Below, piece by piece: positions 57,558-64,000 of a stretch of 64,000 nucleotides of DNA (the first letter of the stretch is position 1; the number at the start of each line of letters is the position of its first letter). A model generated the notes under the pieces. It searched no databases and was not told where the DNA came from. It worked only from the letters and a program-made list of their open reading frames with translations. The stretch covers positions 31,845,019 through 31,909,018 of the forward strand of contig CM054061.1 in NCBI GenBank assembly GCA_028641055.1, read 5' to 3'. A program made the translations under genes and the position numbers. This DNA comes from Alopecurus myosuroides. Taxonomy: Eukaryota; Streptophyta; Magnoliopsida; Poales; Poaceae.

Positions 57558-57620
57558 TTAGTTTGTCGGTCCAGCTCTTGTTCCTTTTGTCTTGTTTTAT
57601 GGATTCTCGACTGCTTAGTA

Positions 57621-57843
57621 CTCGCTCCGTTCTCGAAATAAGTGTACATTTTTCTTTTATGCAGGTTAATTGTTTTAAAGTTTGACAAATTTTATTGAGA
57701 AACGTAACAACATTTATGATACTAAATTGGTACTTTCATAATACATGGATTTAAATCATATATATTAATATTATTTTGTATAAAGTTGGTCAAAGTTTGA
57801 CTAAACCAATTCTAAAGGTACACTTATTCAAGGGTGGAGGGAG
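57621..57843. mobile_element. Stowaway MITE (223 bp)
   Basis: TA|CTCGCTCCGTTCTCGAAATA ... GGGTGGAGGGAG|TA. The inner repeats AAGTGTAC and GTACACTT extend the hairpin. Confidence 0.85.
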
Positions 57844-57884
57844 TATATATGTAATTTGTAAATTGTACTATTAGAAATAAATTA

Positions 57885-57961
57885 CTCCCTTCATTCGGTA
57901 TTATAAGCCGTTTTGGCAAACTAATTTAATTTGCCAAAACGGCTTACAATATGGAACATAG
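57885..57961. mobile_element. Short Stowaway-like MITE, right end degenerate
   Basis: TA|CTCCCTTCATTCGGTATTA, then the inverted pair TAAGCCGTTTTGGCAAA and TTTGCCAAAACGGCTTA. The right terminal repeat is eroded. Confidence 0.6.
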
Positions 57962-58392
57962 GTATTAGTACATAAAAGGTTCGCTTAAAGCAGAACTCTG
58001 GAAATTTCCGCGTAGCCATCAGGCATGTACCTGCACACTAGCCATGCTTTGGATCATTTGCGATCAAAGCGCTTCGTCGCCTAGTCGTGTTTTCGATCGG
58101 CCAAGACAACCGGTGGGAATTGCAAGTGGAGTGTCCATGAGCGCCGGAGAGCAACGCGTTCAAGCAAGCGGTTCCCCGTAGTTGGAATAAAAAAATAAAA
58201 ACGAAACTTGAATTATGTAATCTCGTTGATTGGTTGAGTCCACGTGTCATGTTATTTTTCCCGATCTCTTTCTTTAGGCTTTTGTTTATCAATTAAATCG
58301 GACTCTTTTATCTCCCAAATTACAGCGCACAAAACAGTTTTGGAATGCCAACAATTAAAACTTGCTAATAATATTCGGTCAGTAGTCCTCAA

Positions 58393-59947
58393 AACGGTCA
58401 TAGGCTAACGATCCCCTTTCCCCTCCCAGGTCGCACGCGCGGGCGACTCCGGAGGGTCCAAACCCTAGCGAGCAGTCCCCCGCCCCGAGCCCCACTGGCC
58501 GCTGCCGCCGCCGGCCCTGGCGGTGGTGGCGGCCCCCTGGCCGTCAAAGGCGGCGGGGTGGAGATCGCGTCGCGCCCTGGAGCGTCGACTTCGCGCGGAG
58601 GAGGGCTTCGACGGGAGGCGCACGACGGCGGCGCAAGGAGGAGGTCGCGGTGAGCGGCGGACCGGCGGGAGACCTGCAACCCGAGCGGCGTTGGAGGCGA
58701 CGGAGCAGATCTCGAGGCGTCAAGGCGACGAGGCCGGGGCAGCGGGAGGCTGCGTCCGCCTGTCCTTCAAGGGCCATGGAGGCGTGCCCGCGGTGCTGCG
58801 CCCGCCGGTGGTGCGGCCGGGAGGCGGGAGCATCGCGGAGGAGATGCCACCAACATCCATGGGGCTGGTGCTACGGGCTGGATCTGGGCCCAGCCAGGGC
58901 CCGATCTGGGTTGGCGGGACGACCGGTACGACAGCTGTCTGTGACAGCAGCTGTGCGGTGGCTCCCTGACCACGCCGGAGGTCTTCAAGATGTGGGTTGC
59001 GGGTGCTCGACCAGCCGGCGGGGTAAGCCCTTGGCGTGGCGTGTGTCGACGGGGCCGGCGGCGGTTGAACGGTGGCGGTGCGGAGACGGAGGTGCGGCGG
59101 TGGTGGGAATTTTGCAGGTTGGAAACAGTGACCTCAACACTGCAGCGTGGCAGCGGTGCTCGTTGGGCCTGATCTGGGCCGTACTGGGCTAGTCGGGCTG
59201 ATCCGGGCCTGACATGGCTGCTGCTGCGTCCGGTCGGTGGCTGCCTATGGCGGCGAAGGACGTTCTCCTTCTATTGGTTGCGGATGCCGACCCCGGGGGC
59301 CTGTTGGTGTCGTCGATCTATCACTCCCGTCATGTTGTTCCCGCGGTGATCGGATGCCTACACTGTGGCGCCAGGTTGTTGGACGCCGGAGCGGCAGCCC
59401 TGGAAGGTGGACTGCATAGGCGCTTCTACGAAAAGCGACGTGGCAGTGGTGGTGGTCTCGATCTTCGGTCATGTGGGTGGCATGTAGCGAGCAGCGGGGG
59501 ACCTGGAGTTGGTGGCAGCTTCTCCCAGAGCGTGTTCGGGAGACCTCTCTCGAGACCAGTGGGCGGTCCGTCTGTGCGAAGTGTGTGTGAAGCGGTTCCG
59601 GAGCGAAAGCTCTACGCCCAGGCGCCAATGGCGGCGATGCCTGCGGGTACCGTTACCTTCTTGAGGGCGCTGTTGAGGGTACCTTCGCCATGCTTGTTCT
59701 CCGGGTGAAAACCCTTGACCTTCTCGGTCTCGACGGCGGTGACGGATTGCGTCATTACCCTCGTGGGGGCGTCGTTGTGGTGCTTCGTTCGTCGGGTTCG
59801 GTCCGGTTCTCGGTGGCAAGTTTGGATCTCCTTTATGCCTTTTCCTTTTCTTTCTTTGTTCTGCTTGTAAGGGGTTTCTCCACCATCTTGTATCTGTTCG
59901 GCCGTTGGGCTTTATTTATAAAGCGGGGCGAAAGCCTGTTTCGTGTG
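58393..59947 (+). mobile_element. Retroposon with 12-bp target duplication (1.55 kb)
   Basis: Flanked by AGTAGTCCTCAA at 58381-58392 and 59948-59959. GC-rich at the left; 3' end has the CTTTATTTATAAAGCGGGGC hairpin-like motif common at the tails of Triticeae non-LTR elements, though the poly(A) tail is missing. The several overlapping long frames have no recognisable domains; I treat it as non-coding. Confidence 0.65.
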
Positions 59948-60604
59948 AGTAGTCCTCAACGGCACCTGCCCTTCCGTCTCGAACTCACGTGGATCTAAGT
60001 CTCCGATGCGAGTGAGGTCACTCATGTGGTTGTTGTTCGTGTGAACACGGAAGGTGGATAGGACAAGCAAGGCATCGAATAATTGACCAAAGCAAAATTA
60101 GATTATCTGTTTGTTGTTATTAATTTGTTGGGTTTTGTCGACAAGATATTATTCTGTTGTTCACCTGTTGCGCTTTGTCGAGCAGATAAGACGGAAAAAT
60201 CACGCTGCTCAGAATCACGGCTATGGGAGTCAACTTGTAGATGTTACCCATGTGTCCTTCTCTTAGTTTTCCTTTTAATTCCGTTTTGTCTCAGTTGCCT
60301 ATGAACTATGTAAATCGCAAACACAAAGTAATTATCGAATCGTGGGAAAGATTGATCGAACTCTGAACTCCTAGCCCCCCTCTCCCCAAGTTAGCACACT
60401 AAAATTATGGAATCGTGGGCCTTTTATCTTGCAAGTTCTAGCTCACTAAACAGTTCATCAACGGCAAGAGTTAAAACTTGCTAATATTCAGTTAACAATC
60501 GTAAACGCCACCTGTGGTGCATGTACAGACAATGAATACCGAGAAATCAAGATGATGCAACCGTTGGGATTAATTCAAATGGGTAATGTATCATGCACAG
60601 TAAG

Positions 60605-61105
60605 AGCAACTCCAACATCTGCGCTAAAACAACCCCGCGCATAAAAACCGCTAATACGCCCTGCGCGCGGGTGAAAACGGCGGTCGACACGTTTTTGGGC
60701 CAACGCGTCGGATCCGGGGAGGCATATTTTGGGCTTCGGCTGCCGCGCGCTGGGAAAAACGAACCACGCGGGAGCGACCAACTACCGACCGAAAACTCCG
60801 TGTGGCGATGAGGCCTCCGGAACCCCTCCCTCCTCATCGTACTCCCGCGACCCCGTCACTGCCGCCGTCGCGCCCTCCGCTAGCGCGAACCCTAGCGCAC
60901 CCGCAGCCGATTCCACCCCCACCGGTTGCTCCATCGTCGTAGTCGCGTCGCGGACGAGCACAGGGAAGGTCGCGCCCGCCGGCGCGGCCAAATATTGGTG
61001 TTGCGCACCCGCTGGTGTTGCCGCTGCGCGGCAGGCCAAAAGAGGTCCAAGGGGACGACCGACGGCGCGCTTGCAGCAGGCGCCCAATGGCGCGTGAACA
61101 ACACC
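60605..61105 (+). mobile_element. Left part of a Harbinger-like element
   Basis: TAA|GAGCAACTCCAACATCTGCG is a PIF/Harbinger-style terminus. The following GC-rich stretch (Pro/Ala-rich frames with RGRPTAR-like basic words) could be the start of an ORF1-type gene. The right end and terminal repeat are missing; segmental-repeat sequence resumes at about 61106. Confidence 0.45.
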
Positions 61106-61415
61106 CCAGCCGCTCCGCCCGCACCGTCAACTTCACCGGCCACATGACATGCCGCTACTGTTTCGGCAAAGATTAGCTAGCCGTAATTTCGTTTCTTTCT
61201 TGATGGGATGGTGCTGCCTGCGTGGGTACAGAATAGTACATGTACGTTCTTGACAGCGACGGTGTTAATTAGTAAGTTTCGTTAGTTAAGTTGCGTGCCG
61301 GCCGGCCGTCCTGATGACAGAATGCATTCTTGGTGTTGGGTAGACCGCTGAAAGGTTGTAAAATTTGATGGCAGGAAGTTAATGTGCTTCACGTACAGTA
61401 CTGACATCAGTGTTA

Positions 61416-61497
61416 CTCTCTTCGTGCACTTTTATAAGACACACTTCTTATCATTGAAATGCTAAAAAGCGTGTCTTATAAAAGTAGACCGAGGGAG
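61416..61497. mobile_element. Short Stowaway MITE (82 bp)
   Basis: TA|CTCTCTTCGTGCACTTTTAT ... AAAAGTAGACCGAGGGAG|TA with the inner inverted pair TATAAGACACAC / GTGTCTTATA. Confidence 0.8.
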
Positions 61498-61890
61498 TAG
61501 TTTTTTTCTATGCGAAGGCAACTCGTGCTGGCTGGCACAACATAATTTCTTTGTGCCATGAAATCCCTGTCTTGTCGGACGCACGGAGCCAACTGTCGGA
61601 CGCACGGAGCCAACTGTGCATGCGTTTGCACACACTGCGCACCGATCGATTTAGCAAGGCTCCATCACCATCAAACAGTTCGATCGTCTTGTCCGACTTC
61701 GTTGCGTGGAGTGTCAGCTTGGAACAGAGGACAGTTTGAATTATTGTGTCAGCTTACAGCTTATTCATCGCTGCAGGTCTGCAGCCTTGTGCATGACAGG
61801 AGTATAATTTCTTTTGAGGAAATGACAGAAGCATATATATTGCTTTTTTGTTTTTTGAGGGGAATTTGAGAGCTTCGCTAGATTATTGGG

Positions 61891-62883
61891 GGAGACATTA
61901 TGGGCTCACACAGTTGGGCCCATGCGGCCATGCGGTAGATAAGGTCAGCGTGCAAACGGCCTTGGTTACCTTGCTCTAGAAAAGGCTTCCCACTTCCAAG
62001 AAGATTGAAGGGAAAATAAGCTCACGCGAGAGCGTCACGTGGCGGACGCGTACCGGAAGGAACGCATTTGTTTTTGGATTATTTTTTCAAAACAAAAAAT
62101 TGCTACTGAAAGTATACAAACGGTGTTTTCGAAAGCATACACGCGATGTACCTGGGTGTACATCCGCCTGGGTGTACCTCGGCCTTCACTGGGTGTATGC
62201 CGGCCCTTTAGTGGGTTTTATTGAAGCGCAGCATAAAGTAGTATAATCCCAAAGTATAAAACGGAAAGTACAAGCACAACCCCAAATAAGTACAAAAATT
62301 CGGAAAGTACAAAAAAGAACAACCCCAAAATACAAAATCAGGAAGTATAAAAAAGTATAACCACGAAGTATAAAGTAGTATAACTCCGAAGTACAAAATC
62401 GAAAAGTACAAAACAAGTATAACCCCAAAGTACAAAAGCAGGAAGTATAGAATAGTGAAAACCCGGAGTATAAAGTAGTACATCTCCGAAGTATAAAAAA
62501 AGTTTTTCAAAACATATCAACATGTGATCTAGTTTTAAAATCTCGACGCGAGGATCTCAAATATGAAAAAGTTTCTTAATTCCGAAATACGGTACTTGAG
62601 ATATTTCATTTTAAAAAAACGAATCTAGAAATAAATGCGTGGCCGTCCATCCTCCCATACGCGGGTGGGAAAGGGGAACCCCCCCCCCCCCCCAAATTCT
62701 CTAGTGCTAACACTTGGCGCGCATGCGAGCACCCGTGAGAGGCTGGGAGGAAGAAGAATGCGACACTTGTCGCACGCACAGTGTATGCGGGGTGATCTTC
62801 CGGAAGGGCTTCCCTTTTTTAGTGATTTCGAGGATCCGAACATGATGAACTTTCAAATAATGCCCCTTCCTCCTCTGTTCACA
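61891..62883. other. Unclassified region with degenerate minisatellite
   Basis: Between about 62235 and 62495, short units of the type CCGAAGTATAAAAGTAGTAT / CCAAAGTACAAAA recur with a period near 22 bases. The following CTCGACGCGAGGATCTCAAA stretch (62552) resembles sequence near the ends of some Triticeae Mutator-like elements. A C15 run lies at 62679-62693. Confidence 0.35.
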
Positions 62884-63778
62884 TTTTTTTCTTCAAAAGG
62901 AGCAATATATTAATATCGCACAGATACCAATTACACTTAGACTTTGCACAAACTCAATACCCTAATGATATTATGGATGCATACAACCGAAAAAATTATA
63001 AAAAAAACTAAAAAAGAAGAATCCCGCAACATAGTTTTTGTCCTTGGAGCAGCAGCACAAGCACCACCAAGACAATATTGATGTCCAATTTCTCCAAAAG
63101 CAACACCTACTAGAATAAAACAGTGCACAAACATCATCATTGCCCGATCGAAGATCTTGAGTTTTTACATTGGAAATAGTCCCCTCTCTCAAAACAATGC
63201 CTTCAGCAATACCATTGTCAGGCTCAACCAATTAAGACCATACCTTGAATTTTCACCATGAAAGGTAAGGTTTTGAACTTCACCTATGCTGCCGCCCCAC
63301 TTCTATACCGATGCCGCAATTCTTGAAACTCCAAGCCAGTTCCTCATCGACGCAAAGACTCCAATCACACTTTCTAATCCTCCAATCTCAGCTTCCATGA
63401 CACTCTCCACCTTTGACTTTACCATGGATTTTCCCATGGTGGCAACCAAAGCAAACATTCGCGCCGCTCATTGCGTTGCGACCGAATCCTACATAATCGA
63501 GCAATCTCAAGGCAGTAACGCTCGTGGTAGATCGCCGGCAGAGCCTTCCGGAAACCGACACTCTGGCTAGATCAATAAGAATAGGCATGCGACATTTCTT
63601 TGTCTTGGAGCAAGACGAACCCTAGGACTTTCGCCTGTATTCGGGCACGCCAGTAGGCCCCATGCCGCTGGATAGCTTCCGACAAACATGTAGAGCAGAT
63701 CAGGCACACGTAACAGCGGCTGAATAAAGGATGCAGCGCACCCTAGGTATGCACAGTAGCGCCATCACCCTACGTTCC
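62884..63778 (-). mobile_element. Poly(A) retroposon, minus strand, cut by an LTR
   Basis: Left end TTTTTTTCTTCAAAAGGAGC, then AATATATTAAT, is a typical poly(A) end of Triticeae non-LTR elements in reverse. The rest (63040-63778) resembles a very common ORF-less Triticeae repeat (from memory). It stops at the LTR start at 63779. Frames within it are not conserved proteins. Confidence 0.5.
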
Positions 63779-64000
63779 TGATGCGCGTGTAACACACGTT
63801 CGTTGAGAGACCCCAAGAGGAAGGTATGAAGACACAATAACAAGTTCCCCTCAGAAAGAAACCAAGGTCGAATCGACCAGGAGGAGGAAGGAGTAATGTC
63901 AGAAGGTTGATGCAGCTGAGATGGCAGGGCGCACTACCAGTTCAGCAACAACGTGGAACCTACACAACACAATCAAATCACTTTTCCCCAACGAATCAGT
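63779..64000 (-). mobile_element. Athila-like LTR end, running out of the window
   Basis: TGATGCGCGTGTAACACACG at 63779 and the following 220 bases match 24675-24900 (end of the LTR of the outer Athila-like element). Same orientation. It continues past the end of the window. Confidence 0.75.

Larger units (their letters stand above)
55360..61890. repeat. Old segmental repeat, copy 4 (X0 to X7, with extra X3/X4)
   Basis: Collinear with 45180-54850 once insertions are removed: X0 55369, X1 55430-55640, X2 56783-56915, X3 56996-57619, X4 57971-58392, a second X3 60000-60315 and X4-like block 60400-60545, X5 61106-61400, X6 61505-61560, X7 61700-61890. Shared signatures include GTGACCGGTCACGTAGTT at 55572 and ACAAGCAAGGCATC at 57000 and 60063. 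Interrupted by the hAT element, several MITEs, a retroposon and a Harbinger remnant. No gene recognised. Confidence 0.78.

Noticed and set aside
58523..59708. Long GC-rich ORFs in the 58.4-59.9 kb retroposon
   Set aside because: Several overlapping frames of similar length in Gly/Arg/Ala-rich sequence, no domain; long frames are expected by chance at this GC content.
1..64000. tRNA, rRNA or miRNA genes
   Set aside because: No cloverleaf with A and B boxes, and no rRNA-like segment, was recognised by eye; the MITE hairpins are not called as miRNA genes without expression evidence.

Overview
This window looks like intergenic DNA from a large-genome grass, most likely a Triticeae species (wheat, Aegilops or barley type). 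Nearly everything that can be classified is a transposable element (TE): long-LTR Gypsy derivatives, Athila-type elements with the tRNA-Asp-like primer site, a short-LTR Copia, an L1-type LINE with a DUF4283-like ORF1, PIF/Harbinger and hAT transposons, a Helitron, and Stowaway and Tourist MITEs. I found no intact host gene that I can defend. Boundaries and comparisons below were read by eye from the sequence; family placement rests on general knowledge of these TE groups.

Layout. 1-19.6 kb: a large LTR derivative (LARD) with two 6.1-kb LTRs around a 1.95-kb internal domain. An extra partial internal domain lies upstream, and the whole block interrupts a diverged solo LTR of a related family (328-3968 and 19320-19559). 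The internal domain carries an antisense 122-codon ORF for a predicted one-pass membrane protein, with its own TATA box, present in both copies. 20-26 kb: two nested minus-strand Athila-like elements, one of them inserted into a PIF/Harbinger transposase gene. 26.9-30 kb: largely unclassified. 31.2-36.2 kb: a complete but mutated Copia element on the minus strand.

30-62 kb: a second layer is visible under the TEs. The same non-coding blocks recur collinearly (about 30.2-31.2, 38.2-41.3, 45.2-54.8 and 55.4-61.9 kb). This indicates an old tandem segmental duplication whose copies were later broken up by different insertions. These paralogous copies provide natural empty sites that confirm several insertions. 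Insertions in this layer: a poly(A) retroposon (37.1-38.1), a Harbinger element with a coiled-coil ORF (39.5-41.0), a Helitron (41.3-43.5), a Harbinger ORF1 remnant with an intron (44.0-44.5), a Tourist-like MITE inserted into another copy of itself (45.4-45.8), a near-intact LINE (46.2-51.7), a second poly(A) retroposon sharing the LINE's target site (51.7-52.6), an hAT element (55.8-56.8), another retroposon with a 12-bp target duplication (58.4-59.9), and many MITEs.

62-64 kb: an AT-rich degenerate repeat, a poly(A) retroposon on the minus strand, and the start of an LTR of the same family as the one at 24.7-26.0 kb. The only coding capacity is that of the mobile elements: gag, protease, integrase, RT and RNase H of retroelements, and transposase or accessory ORFs of DNA transposons. 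Almost all of it carries stops or frameshifts.
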